Below are positions 1 through 8,892 of a stretch of DNA of 64,000 bases, in pieces. The stretch's first letter is position 1. Each line of letters starts with the position of its first letter. The position numbers and the translations under genes are program-made. Source of the stretch: Collinsella aerofaciens (GTDB lineage Bacteria > Actinomycetota > Coriobacteriia > Coriobacteriales > Coriobacteriaceae); assembly GCF_015553355.1 (NCBI RefSeq), contig NZ_JADNGN010000002.1:52833-116832 (forward strand), in the 5' to 3' direction. A model generated the notes under the pieces. The model had not been told where the DNA came from. It did not search any database and saw nothing but the letters and a program-made list of their open reading frames with translations.

Positions 1-1240
1 AGAGATCCTCGCGCCAGAAGGGCATGCTCATGCAGCGCGGGCCGCCGCGGCCGCGGGAGAGCTCGGCGGAGGGCACGACGAGAAGGTCCAGGCCCTCCTT
101 GTACAGCACGTCGTTGGTGACGGTGTTGCGGGCGTAGACGCAGATCTTGCCGGGCTCGACGCACAGGGTGTTGGAGCCGTCGTTCCACTGCTCGCGGGAG
201 GCCGCGATCGGGTCGCCGCCGCCGCAGGGGATCAGCTTGACCTGGTCGACGCCGGTGGCGTCCTCCAGGACGTGCTCGAGGGTGTCCTCGATCAGGCGGA
301 TGTTCACGTCGCCCGGGTTCTTGCCGGCGGTCAGCTCGTAGACGCGCAGGGTGCCCATGATGGCGGGGTGGATCGTGAACTTATCGACGTCGATCTGGGT
401 GAAGACCGTGTCGAGGTGCATGAAGGCGCGCGAGACCGGGATATCGAAGGCCAGGATGCGCTCGACCTTGGAGTCGGAGTTCCAGAAGATGTTCTGGGCC
501 ATGACGTCGATCGCGGCGGCCTGGGTGCGCTGGGAGATGCCGACGGCGAGGGTCTTCTCGTTGATGTTCAGCACGTCGCCGCCCTCGGTGTGGAACTGGC
601 AGTCGCGGCGGAAGTACAGCGAGACGTCCTTGTAGTCGGGGTGGTACTTGAAGACGTACTTGCCGTACAGGGTCTCGCGGTTGCGGGTGACCGAGTACAT
701 GCGGTTGAGGTTGACGCCCTCGCCGACGACCGCGAACGGGTCGCGGGTGAAGTAGAGGTTGGGCATCGGGTCGATGATCAGGTCGGACTCGGACTCGGAG
801 TTGACCAGGGAGTCGAGGGTCGTGGACGCCGTGAGGGGCATGTCGATCTCGGACTTGGTCATGCCGGCCATGGTCTTCTTGACGAACTCGAGGTTGTCCT
901 CGATGGAGTCCAGCTTCTCGCGGACGATCTGCGGCATGTGCTGGCCGCGGATGCCGGCCTCGGCGATGTACTGGTCGGTGAACTCGGCGCGGGCGCCGGG
1001 GACCTGGTCGAACACCTCGGCGACGAGGTTCTCGAGATAGAGGACCTCCACGCCCTGGTCCCTCAGGATCTGGGCGAAGGTGTCGTGCTCCTGCTGCGCG
1101 ACCTCCAGGAACGGGACGTCGTCGAACAGGAGTCGCTCGAGCTCGTCGGGCGGCAGGTTGAGGAGCTCGTCGCCGGGACGGTGCAGGCAGACCTTCCTGA
1201 GCTTGCCGATCTCGGAAGGCACGTGCAGACCTTTCGTCAT
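1..1240 (-). CDS. arcA: Arginine deiminase, copy 1 (3' end cut by window)
   Basis: Hydrolyses arginine to citrulline and ammonia, the first step of the arginine deiminase pathway in the cytoplasm. It lies on the minus strand with its ATG at 1240 and AGGAGG just upstream. Only the first two bases of the stop codon fall outside the window. The protein is the same as the complete copy at 3088-4329: FTRDP, EGGDVLNI, HLDTVFTQID and the C-terminal RCMSMPFW with the nucleophilic Cys near residue 403. In the aligned stretch I noticed one base difference (position 5, silent). The flanks diverge beyond about position 1265. No arcB or arcC is visible beside it. The family call is very secure. Confidence 0.96.
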   Translation of the reverse strand, partial: MTKGLHVPSEIGKLRKVCLHRPGDELLNLPPDELERLLFDDVPFLEVAQQEHDTFAQILRDQGVEVLYLENLVAEVFDQVPGARAEFTDQYIAEAGIRGQHMPQIVREKLDSIEDNLEFVKKTMAGMTKSEIDMPLTASTTLDSLVNSESESDLIIDPMPNLYFTRDPFAVVGEGVNLNRMYSVTRNRETLYGKYVFKYHPDYKDVSLYFRRDCQFHTEGGDVLNINEKTLAVGISQRTQAAAIDVMAQNIFWNSDSKVERILAFDIPVSRAFMHLDTVFTQIDVDKFTIHPAIMGTLRVYELTAGKNPGDVNIRLIEDTLEHVLEDATGVDQVKLIPCGGGDPIAASREQWNDGSNTLCVEPGKICVYARNTVTNDVLYKEGLDLLVVPSAELSRGRGGPRCMSMPFWREDL

Positions 1241-1322
1241 GGCCTCCTACCTTTCTTTCGGGCCCTTGTCAGGGCCGATTCGTTAGCGCCCCTCCGTGTG
1301 AGGCGTTATTGCTGACGACATA

Positions 1323-1388
1323 TTTATATCCAAAATCAGCTCATACTTCCACCTTGCCCCCGAACGGTTTTTTATAGGGGGTGAACGG
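1323..1388 (-). promoter_or_regulatory. arcA copy 1 promoter with 21-bp-spaced direct repeats
   Basis: Read on the minus strand, CCGTTCA (1382-1388) and CCGTTCG (1361-1367) start 21 bp apart. Exactly 32 bp after the second box comes TATAAA (1323-1328), a plausible -10. The second arcA copy has the same boxes, the same 21-bp step and the same 32-bp gap, although the sequence between them differs. This suggests an activator binding two helical turns on one DNA face. A short GGCCCT/AGGGCC hairpin lies in the leader just before the ribosome site. Confidence 0.6.
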
Positions 1389-1727
1389 CATACACATATA
1401 CTTCACGCATGGCACACTTCATCTTAATAAAGCGTATTTACGTGCTTAAACGCGTTTTCAATCCTAAAATCAAATGGAACTTAACTTTGTTAAACCATCC
1501 TCAAATTGCATATTTCCACTAAAGCTATGAATAGAATTAGCGGTTCATACCGCGTCTCAACCATTTTCATTTTTATTCAGAAAAAAGTTTGTCCTATTCA
1601 TTTCTGGTAAATAAATTACCGTTTACCAGACGCTTGATACCGTTCACCGGAAACTCAGTATAAGGCCCAGCGGATACCGGCTCGCTTTACGGCCCCATTT
1701 GTAACAACTTGACTTCTCGGTACAGAA

Positions 1728-1764
1728 AAACGGACCCGCTTCACTAGGGAAACGGGTCCGTTTT
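1728..1764 (-). terminator. Terminator after the aminotransferase gene
   Basis: An 11-bp perfect stem AAACGGACCCG / CGGGTCCGTTT flanks a 14-nt loop, with A and T runs on both sides, so it may work in both directions. It lies about 50 bp past the aminotransferase stop. Confidence 0.8.
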
Positions 1765-1813
1765 CGATTATCTTCGGCCAATTTAGATAACGCCCTCGAA
1801 GATCATCGGAATC

Positions 1814-2938
1814 CTAGCGATCGAACTCCGCCAGCGCCTCGCCCAAAAGCCTCAGGCCCTCGCGCAGAACGTCCTCGCTCGCGCAGTAGCCCAGGCGTGC
1901 GCCACAGGGAAGCTCAAAGCGGCTGCCGGGTACCAGCAGCACTCCCCTCTCGGACAGCAGGCGCTCGCAGAACTCCTCGTCGTCCTCGGGAATATCCAGC
2001 TGGATAAACGAGGTGGACACGCCCTGCGGGGCCGTCCAGGAAACGCGATGCTGCGTATCGATCCAAGCCTGCGCGATATCGCGGTTGCCAAACACGATCT
2101 TGCGATTGCGCTCGAGAATCTTATCCTTGTGCTCAAGCACATAGGTCGCTAGGGCATCGTTGAACACGCCGCCGCAGATCATGGTGTAATCGCGATAGGT
2201 ACGGATGCGGTTGGACACCTCTTCGTCGGCCAGGACCCAGCCCACGCGGGCCGCAGGCGTCGAATAGGTCTTCGACAACGAGTTGGTGACAATGGCCCTC
2301 TCGTACACGTCGACCATCGACATAAAGGACTCAGTGCTTTCGAGCGGCAGATACACCTCGTCGCACAGCACGTAGGCGCCCACCGAACGGGCGATCTCGG
2401 CAATCTGGCCGAGCATATCGGCATCGAGCACCGTACCGATGGGGTTCGATGCGTTGTTTATGCAGATAAGCTTGGTGTTGGGGCGCACCAAGCGCTTGAG
2501 TTCCTCGATATCGGGCTTCCAGCCGAGTTCCTCGCGAAGCTCCCAATACTCGACCTCGGCGCCCAGCGTGCGCGGAATCTCGTAGAGCGGCGCGTAGGTG
2601 GGCCACTCGGCGATAACATGGTCGCCGGGCTCGACCACAGCCATGATGGCGTTGAGGTTAGCGCCCGTGCAGCCATTGGTCTGCAGAATGTGATCGGGAT
2701 TGACCTCGCGACGATACAGCTTGGCAACCTCGGCCTTAAACTCCGGCGAGCCCTCGATCCAGCCGTAGTTCATCTTCTCGCGGTCCAGGCGCTCGTAGAA
2801 CGTGGCGCCGTCCTGTTCATCGAGCGCGCGCAGCTCGCCCATGGTGAGCGACGAGATCGTCGACTGGGCGATGTCCCACGTGGCGCTCTTCTCCCAAACG
2901 TTGAGCCATTCCTCAACGCCAATCGTCTTGATGTCCAT
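1814..2938 (-). CDS. Class I/II PLP-dependent aminotransferase
   Basis: Fold-type I aminotransferase, about 374 residues after choosing the ATG at 2938, which has AAGGAG seven bases upstream. A longer in-frame start at 2992 has no ribosome site. The PLP-binding lysine lies in SLSKTYSTPAARVGW, with INNASNPIGT (substrate-loop Asn) and LCDEVYLPL (PLP-contacting Asp) before it. Its amino donor cannot be read from sequence. It sits between two arcA copies on the same strand, which suggests but does not prove a role in arginine or ornithine metabolism. It is separated from the upstream arcA by a strong hairpin, so it probably has its own transcript. Confidence 0.88.
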   Translation of the reverse strand: MDIKTIGVEEWLNVWEKSATWDIAQSTISSLTMGELRALDEQDGATFYERLDREKMNYGWIEGSPEFKAEVAKLYRREVNPDHILQTNGCTGANLNAIMAVVEPGDHVIAEWPTYAPLYEIPRTLGAEVEYWELREELGWKPDIEELKRLVRPNTKLICINNASNPIGTVLDADMLGQIAEIARSVGAYVLCDEVYLPLESTESFMSMVDVYERAIVTNSLSKTYSTPAARVGWVLADEEVSNRIRTYRDYTMICGGVFNDALATYVLEHKDKILERNRKIVFGNRDIAQAWIDTQHRVSWTAPQGVSTSFIQLDIPEDDEEFCERLLSERGVLLVPGSRFELPCGARLGYCASEDVLREGLRLLGEALAEFDR

Positions 2939-2993
2939 GGCCAAGCTCCTTACAAAAGCAGTCATCCAATCGTGTTGACGTTCCTCATACAAG

Positions 2994-3027
2994 ATTGGGG
3001 CGGTGCGAAAACCCGCACCGCCCCAAT
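2994..3027 (-). terminator. Hairpin between arcA copy 2 and the aminotransferase
   Basis: A 14-bp perfect stem ATTGGGGCGGTGCG / CGCACCGCCCCAAT with a 6-nt loop lies 60 bp past the arcA stop. There is little T-run on the minus strand, so termination strength is uncertain. Confidence 0.6.
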
Positions 3028-3087
3028 GGGAGACATCTAATGGCAGCTAGATGTATGTATTATGACCTGTACGGGTCCTTGAAGACC

Positions 3088-4329
3088 TTAGAGGTCCTCG
3101 CGCCAGAAGGGCATGCTCATGCAGCGCGGGCCGCCGCGGCCGCGGGAGAGCTCGGCGGAGGGCACGACGAGAAGGTCCAGGCCCTCCTTGTACAGCACGT
3201 CGTTGGTGACGGTGTTGCGGGCGTAGACGCAGATCTTGCCGGGCTCGACGCACAGGGTGTTGGAGCCGTCGTTCCACTGCTCGCGGGAGGCCGCGATCGG
3301 GTCGCCGCCGCCGCAGGGGATCAGCTTGACCTGGTCGACGCCGGTGGCGTCCTCCAGGACGTGCTCGAGGGTGTCCTCGATCAGGCGGATGTTCACGTCG
3401 CCCGGGTTCTTGCCGGCGGTCAGCTCGTAGACGCGCAGGGTGCCCATGATGGCGGGGTGGATCGTGAACTTATCGACGTCGATCTGGGTGAAGACCGTGT
3501 CGAGGTGCATGAAGGCGCGCGAGACCGGGATATCGAAGGCCAGGATGCGCTCGACCTTGGAGTCGGAGTTCCAGAAGATGTTCTGGGCCATGACGTCGAT
3601 CGCGGCGGCCTGGGTGCGCTGGGAGATGCCGACGGCGAGGGTCTTCTCGTTGATGTTCAGCACGTCGCCGCCCTCGGTGTGGAACTGGCAGTCGCGGCGG
3701 AAGTACAGCGAGACGTCCTTGTAGTCGGGGTGGTACTTGAAGACGTACTTGCCGTACAGGGTCTCGCGGTTGCGGGTGACCGAGTACATGCGGTTGAGGT
3801 TGACGCCCTCGCCGACGACCGCGAACGGGTCGCGGGTGAAGTAGAGGTTGGGCATCGGGTCGATGATCAGGTCGGACTCGGACTCGGAGTTGACCAGGGA
3901 GTCGAGGGTCGTGGACGCCGTGAGGGGCATGTCGATCTCGGACTTGGTCATGCCGGCCATGGTCTTCTTGACGAACTCGAGGTTGTCCTCGATGGAGTCC
4001 AGCTTCTCGCGGACGATCTGCGGCATGTGCTGGCCGCGGATGCCGGCCTCGGCGATGTACTGGTCGGTGAACTCGGCGCGGGCGCCGGGGACCTGGTCGA
4101 ACACCTCGGCGACGAGGTTCTCGAGATAGAGGACCTCCACGCCCTGGTCCCTCAGGATCTGGGCGAAGGTGTCGTGCTCCTGCTGCGCGACCTCCAGGAA
4201 CGGGACGTCGTCGAACAGGAGTCGCTCGAGCTCGTCGGGCGGCAGGTTGAGGAGCTCGTCGCCGGGACGGTGCAGGCAGACCTTCCTGAGCTTGCCGATC
4301 TCGGAAGGCACGTGCAGACCTTTCGTCAT
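3088..4329 (-). CDS. arcA: Arginine deiminase, copy 2 (complete)
   Basis: Complete 413-residue arginine deiminase, the usual family length. It converts arginine to citrulline and ammonia. Signature segments in order are LHRPGDEL near the N-terminus, FTRDPFAVVGEG, EGGDVLNI, FMHLDTVFTQID (catalytic His and Asp), an internal GGGDP and the C-terminal RCMSMPFW carrying the nucleophilic Cys near residue 403. The start codon follows AGGAGG by a few bases. The coding sequence matches the copy at 1-1240 almost base for base, including synonymous positions, while the upstream regions differ except for promoter boxes and leader. That pattern points to gene conversion or a recent local duplication. Confidence 0.97.
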   Translation of the reverse strand: MTKGLHVPSEIGKLRKVCLHRPGDELLNLPPDELERLLFDDVPFLEVAQQEHDTFAQILRDQGVEVLYLENLVAEVFDQVPGARAEFTDQYIAEAGIRGQHMPQIVREKLDSIEDNLEFVKKTMAGMTKSEIDMPLTASTTLDSLVNSESESDLIIDPMPNLYFTRDPFAVVGEGVNLNRMYSVTRNRETLYGKYVFKYHPDYKDVSLYFRRDCQFHTEGGDVLNINEKTLAVGISQRTQAAAIDVMAQNIFWNSDSKVERILAFDIPVSRAFMHLDTVFTQIDVDKFTIHPAIMGTLRVYELTAGKNPGDVNIRLIEDTLEHVLEDATGVDQVKLIPCGGGDPIAASREQWNDGSNTLCVEPGKICVYARNTVTNDVLYKEGLDLLVVPSAELSRGRGGPRCMSMPFWREDL

Positions 4330-4410
4330 GGCCTCCTACCTTTCTTTCGGGCCTTTCGGCCGAATCTCTCAGCGCCCTTCCATAGCGGACGCTGCTTGCT
4401 GACAGCTCTA

Positions 4411-4476
4411 GTTATATCCAAATTCCACCCGCAATTCCACCTCGCCCCCGAACGGTCAACAAAGTGCGATGAACGG
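4411..4476 (-). promoter_or_regulatory. arcA copy 2 promoter with 21-bp-spaced direct repeats
   Basis: On the minus strand, CCGTTCA (4470-4476) and CCGTTCG (4449-4455) are 21 bp apart, start to start, and TATAAC (4411-4416) follows 32 bp after the second box. Spacings are identical to copy 1 while intervening bases differ, which argues for functional conservation. The leader carries a GGCC-GAAA-GGCC hairpin before the ribosome site. Confidence 0.6.
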
Positions 4477-4821
4477 TATATCGCATGAGATTCCCCCATA
4501 ATGTACTTCGGCGTTCTAAAGTAACTTTTCTAAGGTAAACGCTCTTTTTTCCTAAAAACTATTTGCAATTGCATCTCTAAACTTTTGATTCAGAATTGCA
4601 TAGCTAAATCGGTTTTATGTATATAAATGATGTTTGTTTACGTTTCCGCCTGCATTCAATGATATTCAGCTATCCATCATTCTTATTCACACTTACGTAC
4701 CAGTTGAGTGAGGATATAGACCGCTTGCAGACGAGCAGGGCGTCAGTCCTATGACTTGTCAGCGTAAGAAGTAGGTAAAGATACCGTTCGCACAATACGT
4801 CCGTGCCACAAGTCGACTAAA

Positions 4822-4849
4822 TTGAGACAATAGTGAATAGGGTTAGGCT
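4822..4849 (+). promoter_or_regulatory. Possible ppk promoter
   Basis: TTGAGA (4822-4827), a 16-bp spacer and TAGGCT (4844-4849) lie about 30 bp before the ppk start. The -10 is a weak match. The hairpin GTCCCC-TGC-GGGGAC follows at once and could mask part of the weak ribosome site. Confidence 0.35.
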
Positions 4850-4878
4850 ACCGTCCCCTGCGGGGACTGAACGGACAG

Positions 4879-7287
4879 ATGCATATGCCGAGCAAAATCG
4901 AAAAAAAGCAAGCCGCCGCAAAGCTGCGCAAACCGCCTCGCGACTTCTCGTACACGCAGAACCGAGAGCTCAGCTGGCTACGCTTTGACAACCGTGTGCT
5001 TGACGAAGCCTTCGATGAGACCGTTCCGCTGTTCGAGCGTCTAAAGTTCGTATCGATTTTCGAGTCTAACCTCGACGAGTTTCTCATGGTGCGCGTGGGC
5101 GGCCTGTCCGATCTGGCAGAGCTCAAAAAGCAACCTGTCGACAACAAGAGCAATATGACCGCCTCCGAACAGGTCGATGCTGTCATGGCCGAAATGCCCG
5201 GGCTCCTTACCCGTTGGGAGTCCATCTTTAAGAGCATCGAGGGCAAGCTCGACACCTTGGGCGTTCACCGCGCCCGCATCGATTCGCTTACGCCCGAGGA
5301 GCGCACCTTTGTAACCCGCTACTTCCAGGCCTACGTGTCGCCGGTCATCTCGCCGCTGGTCATCGATCCTCGCCACCCCTTCCCCAACCTACGCAATGGC
5401 GCGCTCTATCTGGCCTGTGGTCTGGACGGCGCCACCGACGAGGAGAGCCTGCTGGGCCTTATCGAGATTCCCGCCTCGATGAACCGCGTGGTCGAGATCC
5501 CCTCGCCCACCGGCACTTACTCCTACATCTTGCTCGAGGACGTCATCCTCGCCTGCCTGGACAGCTGCTTTGGCTCCTATAAGCCGCTGGATCGTGCGCT
5601 GATCCGCGTCACCCGCAACGCCGACATCGATCCGGACGGCGAGGGCGTCGAAGAGGAAGAGGACTACCGCCAGCACATGAAGCGCATCCTCAAGAAGCGC
5701 CTGCGTCTGCAGCCGGTAGTGCTCGCGGTCTCGGGGTCGCTCGAGAAGGCAACGCTCAAGACCATCCGCAAGGCGCTCGAGCTTTCGCGCCGCTCTGTCT
5801 TTACCTGCGATATCCCGCTCGACCTGGGCTACGTCTTTGGCATTGAGGGCAAGATTCCCGAGCACCTGCGCAACGAGCTGCTCTTTACGCCGTTTAGGCC
5901 GCAGCCCAATCCCACCATCGACATGACCCGCTCCATCCGCGAGCAGGTGCTGCAGCACGACAAGCTGCTCTTTTATCCCTACGAGGCCATGAACCCCTTC
6001 CTGGATCTGGTGCACGAGGCCGCCTACGACCCCGAGTGCATCTCGCTGCGCATCACGCTCTACCGCGTGGCCAAGCAGAGCCGCCTGTGCGAGTCGCTGA
6101 TCGATGCTGCCGAGAACGGCAAAGAGGTCACGGTGCTCATGGAACTTCGTGCCCGCTTTGACGAGCAGAACAACATCGAGTGGGCCGAGCGCCTGGAAGA
6201 GGCCGGCTGCACCGTCATCTATGGTTCCGAGGGCTTTAAATGCCACTCAAAGATCTGCCAGCTCACCTATCGCGAGGGCATGGCGCTAACGCGCCTCACG
6301 CTTTTGGGCACCGGCAACTTTAACGAGAAGACGGCCAAACTCTACAGCGACTTTATGCTCATGACAGCCCATCCCGGCATCGGCGAGGACGCCAACCTGT
6401 TCTTCCGCAATCTGTCGCTGGGCAACCTGCGCGGCGACTACCGCTTCCTGGGTGTGGCGCCCGTCGGACTGAAACCGCTCATCATGCGCGGGCTTGACCG
6501 CGAGATCCAGCGCGCCCTTGCCGGCGAGCCCGCCCGCGTGTTCTTTAAGCTCAACTCGCTGACCGACCGCGAGGTTATCGACAAGATCGCCGAGGCATCG
6601 TGTGCCGGCGTGCGCGTAGACATGATCATCCGCGGCATCTCGTGCCTCAAGCCCGGTGTTCCGGGCAAGACCGAGAACGTACATGTCCGCTCCATCGTCG
6701 GACGCTTTTTGGAGCACGCCCGTGTTTACGCTTTTGGCGTGGACTCGGACATGATTTACCTGAGCTCGGCAGACATGATGACACGTAACACCGAGCACCG
6801 CGTGGAGATCGCCTTCCCTGTGCTCGACCCCACCTGCCGCGCCCTGGTACACGAGTACATGGGCATGCAGCTGCGGGACAACGTGAAGGCCCGCAGCCTC
6901 ACGAGCGACGGCACCTGGGTCCCCGTGGAGCGTGCAGAGGGTGAGAAACCCTTCAACTCGCAGGAGGCTCTGCTGGAGCGCGCCTATCGCAACGCCGAGG
7001 CCGCGCCCGAGCCCGTCATTGAGGCGGAACCTGCCCCCGAGGCCGAGCCGCAGCCAGTAGCACCCAAGGTCCAAGAGGTCCAGGCGACCGTCATTGAGCC
7101 CGAGCCTGCACCTGCACCTCAGCCCGATCCGCAGGTCACCAAGCCCGCACCCGAGACGAGCGCCCGTCGCGATAAGCCCGCCGGCAAGACCAAGGCCATC
7201 GAGCGCCATCGCCCCGGCCGCGTGCGCATGGGCCTGGGTCTAATCGGCCTGGGTCTTAAGACGCTCATTACCGGCAAGACGAAATAG
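4879..7287 (+). CDS. ppk: Polyphosphate kinase 1
   Basis: Synthesises polyphosphate from ATP at the membrane or cytoplasm. It has 802 residues against about 690-720 for the core family; the extra length is a C-terminal tail rich in Pro, Glu and Ala from about residue 700 to the end. Family landmarks are the N-terminal YTQNRELSWLRFDNRVLDEA, the ATP-site FYPYEAMNPF, the phosphorylated His in GFKCHSKI and the second catalytic His in FLEHARVYAFG. Two ATG codons (4879 and 4885) share the frame, and the ribosome site is weak for both. The tail ends in a Gly/Leu-rich basic segment, unusual for PPK1, perhaps for membrane or partner contact. Confidence 0.96.
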   Translation: MHMPSKIEKKQAAAKLRKPPRDFSYTQNRELSWLRFDNRVLDEAFDETVPLFERLKFVSIFESNLDEFLMVRVGGLSDLAELKKQPVDNKSNMTASEQVDAVMAEMPGLLTRWESIFKSIEGKLDTLGVHRARIDSLTPEERTFVTRYFQAYVSPVISPLVIDPRHPFPNLRNGALYLACGLDGATDEESLLGLIEIPASMNRVVEIPSPTGTYSYILLEDVILACLDSCFGSYKPLDRALIRVTRNADIDPDGEGVEEEEDYRQHMKRILKKRLRLQPVVLAVSGSLEKATLKTIRKALELSRRSVFTCDIPLDLGYVFGIEGKIPEHLRNELLFTPFRPQPNPTIDMTRSIREQVLQHDKLLFYPYEAMNPFLDLVHEAAYDPECISLRITLYRVAKQSRLCESLIDAAENGKEVTVLMELRARFDEQNNIEWAERLEEAGCTVIYGSEGFKCHSKICQLTYREGMALTRLTLLGTGNFNEKTAKLYSDFMLMTAHPGIGEDANLFFRNLSLGNLRGDYRFLGVAPVGLKPLIMRGLDREIQRALAGEPARVFFKLNSLTDREVIDKIAEASCAGVRVDMIIRGISCLKPGVPGKTENVHVRSIVGRFLEHARVYAFGVDSDMIYLSSADMMTRNTEHRVEIAFPVLDPTCRALVHEYMGMQLRDNVKARSLTSDGTWVPVERAEGEKPFNSQEALLERAYRNAEAAPEPVIEAEPAPEAEPQPVAPKVQEVQATVIEPEPAPAPQPDPQVTKPAPETSARRDKPAGKTKAIERHRPGRVRMGLGLIGLGLKTLITGKTK

Positions 7288-7310
7288 TCGTTTGTAGAAG
7301 CAGTTTGTAG

Positions 7311-7354
7311 AAGCGCCCCGCATTTGAGGAAAGCCTCGGATGCGGGGCGCTTTT
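7311..7354 (+). terminator. Terminator after ppk
   Basis: The stem GCGCCCCGCAT / ATGCGGGGCGC is followed by TTTT, 24 bp after the ppk stop. Confidence 0.85.
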
Positions 7355-7400
7355 CCCTGCTACCATGGTGCGAACAACAACGCGAATGACAGGCAGGAAT

Positions 7401-8714
7401 ATGAAGCTCACTATAGAATCGATGACCTACGGCGCCGACGGGCTGGCACACGCCGACAACGGCAAGGCCGTCTTTGTGCAGGGCGCCGTGGCAGGCGACA
7501 CCGTCGAGGCCGAGGTCGTACAGGACGGCAAGTCGTTCATGCGTGGCCGCACCACCGAGATTCTGGAGCCAAGCCCCGATCGCATTCAGCCTCCCTGCCC
7601 CTTCGTGGGCATCTGCGGCGGCTGCTCGTGGGGCAATCTCTCACGCACGGCACAGCTCGCCGCCAAGGAGCAAAACCTGCGCTCCACGCTCGAGCGCATC
7701 GGCAAGTTCGCTCCTGAGCAGGTCGATGAGTTGGTACAGCCCATCTGCCACACCAAGGACGACTGGGGCTACCGCAATAAAATCGAGCTCGAACCGACCG
7801 TCGTCAACGGTCGCGTGCGCCTTGGCATGCACGGTGTCGATCCTCGCAAGATCGTGACCGTCGATTCGTGCCCGTTGTTCGACAAACGCTTCCCCAAGGC
7901 ACTCAAATCGGTCGTCGGCGCGCTCAATTATCTGAGCGGCAGCCACGACCTGGGCCTTGAGCGCGTGGGCATTCGCGCCTCGCGTCGCACCAAGGCACTC
8001 GAGGTGGCGCTCTGGACGCCTACGGGCTCTTTCCCGCGCTCGCAAGTCTCGCGCGTGTTGGCAGACGCCGTGCACCCCACAAGTGTCGTGCGCGTGATGA
8101 GCAAGGGCGAAAAGAAGGCCCGCCGTGTCTCCAAGGTCGAAATGCTCGCCGGAGAGGGCTCATGGACCGAGAATATCGCCGAGGGTCAGATGCGCTTGTC
8201 TGCCCCGTCTTTTTTCCAGGTCAACACCAAGGGTGCCGAGATTTTGATCGAGCTTGTCATGGAAGCGCTCGACCCGCAGGAAGACGAGCTTGCCGTGGAC
8301 CTGTACTGCGGTGCCGGCACCTTTACCCTGCCGCTCGCCCGCCGCTGCGACTTTGTCGCCGCCGTCGAGGCCTACGGCCCCGCCGTGCGCGACCTGCGCC
8401 GTAACCTGGAGATCAACAAGCTTGATAACGTCGACGTCATTGGCGGAGACGCGGTACGCGAGTTCCCCGACCAGGATGCCGACGTCTTGGTGGTCGACCC
8501 GCCGCGCGCAGGCCTCGCCCCCGAGGCGATCGACCTTATCGCCAGCACGAGTGCCCGCGACGTCGCCTACGTGAGCTGCGACCCGGCCACCCTGGCGCGA
8601 GATCTCAAACGCTTTGTCGAGGAAGGCACCTTCTCCCCCGTAAAAATCACGCCAGTCGACCTGTTCCCACAAACCTTCCACTGCGAAACCGTCGTCCACC
8701 TCAAGCGCAACTAG
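7401..8714 (+). CDS. rlmD: 23S rRNA (uracil-5-)-methyltransferase, RlmD/TrmA family
   Basis: SAM-dependent enzyme that makes 5-methyluridine in rRNA. The N-terminal TRAM-like domain spans about residues 1-55. A Cys cluster CPFVGICGGC plus a later Cys would bind a [4Fe-4S] centre, as in RumA. The SAM motif is LYCGAGTFTLPLA, followed by VVDPPRAG and VSCDPATLARDL, which carries the catalytic Cys. I start it at 7401 (MKLTIES), which gives the usual N-terminus; upstream in-frame ATGs at 7365 and 7386 would add only junk-like residues. Which uracil it methylates cannot be told from sequence, so the symbol is a best guess within the family. Confidence 0.88.
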   Translation: MKLTIESMTYGADGLAHADNGKAVFVQGAVAGDTVEAEVVQDGKSFMRGRTTEILEPSPDRIQPPCPFVGICGGCSWGNLSRTAQLAAKEQNLRSTLERIGKFAPEQVDELVQPICHTKDDWGYRNKIELEPTVVNGRVRLGMHGVDPRKIVTVDSCPLFDKRFPKALKSVVGALNYLSGSHDLGLERVGIRASRRTKALEVALWTPTGSFPRSQVSRVLADAVHPTSVVRVMSKGEKKARRVSKVEMLAGEGSWTENIAEGQMRLSAPSFFQVNTKGAEILIELVMEALDPQEDELAVDLYCGAGTFTLPLARRCDFVAAVEAYGPAVRDLRRNLEINKLDNVDVIGGDAVREFPDQDADVLVVDPPRAGLAPEAIDLIASTSARDVAYVSCDPATLARDLKRFVEEGTFSPVKITPVDLFPQTFHCETVVHLKRN

Positions 8715-8749
8715 ACTGTTTGCCCAAGACCACGCCCGATGATTTTTCT

Positions 8750-8808
8750 GGGACGGGGATTAAATAATCAATTTGCACCGAATGATTATTTAATCCCCGT
8801 CCCTTTTT
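8750..8808 (+). repeat. 21-bp perfect inverted repeat with T-run
   Basis: Arms at 8750-8770 and 8783-8803 are exact reverse complements (beginning GGGACGGGGATTAAAT), with a 12-nt loop and five T after. It can act as a terminator for the methyltransferase gene. The GGGACG end and AT-rich inner arm resemble the hairpin at 29059-29102, which suggests a dispersed repeat family. Confidence 0.8.
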
Positions 8809-8892
8809 AAACATTGGGAAATCGAGCGTGGCAAGCGGAGGTCTTCGGGGTATAAGACGGCTAATTGTATGCCGTCTATGAAAGGAACCCTC

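Larger units (their letters stand above)
1241..1813. other. Intergenic region between arcA copy 1 and the aminotransferase
   Basis: This 573-bp AT-rich spacer holds the arcA promoter (1323-1388), an isolated third copy of the paired boxes in the opposite orientation (CCGTTTA at 1619 and CCGTTCA at 1640, again 21 bp apart), and the terminator at 1728-1764. I see no convincing gene. No coding region follows the third box pair on the plus strand before the terminator. An inverted repeat CTGGTAAA/TTTACCAG spans about 1604-1629 and overlaps the first box of that pair. Confidence 0.6.
4330..4878. other. Intergenic region between arcA copy 2 and ppk
   Basis: This 549-bp AT-rich divergent spacer contains the arcA promoter (4411-4476) and, near its right end, the likely ppk promoter and a small GTCCCC/GGGGAC hairpin (4853-4867). 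I find no small gene with a ribosome site in it. A single CCGTTCG box at 4784 has no partner 21 bp away. Confidence 0.5.

Noticed and set aside
272-1315. Long plus-strand frame opposite arcA copy 1 (and its twin at 2995-4488)
   Set aside because: It is the complement of the well-supported arginine deiminase gene; Val, Asp, Gly and Leu-rich low-complexity translation is a high-GC codon-bias shadow.
4784-4807. Fourth copy of the 21-bp-spaced arcA boxes upstream of ppk
   Set aside because: CCGTTCG at 4784 has its nearest similar box 17 bp away with mismatches, so it does not meet the spacing rule.
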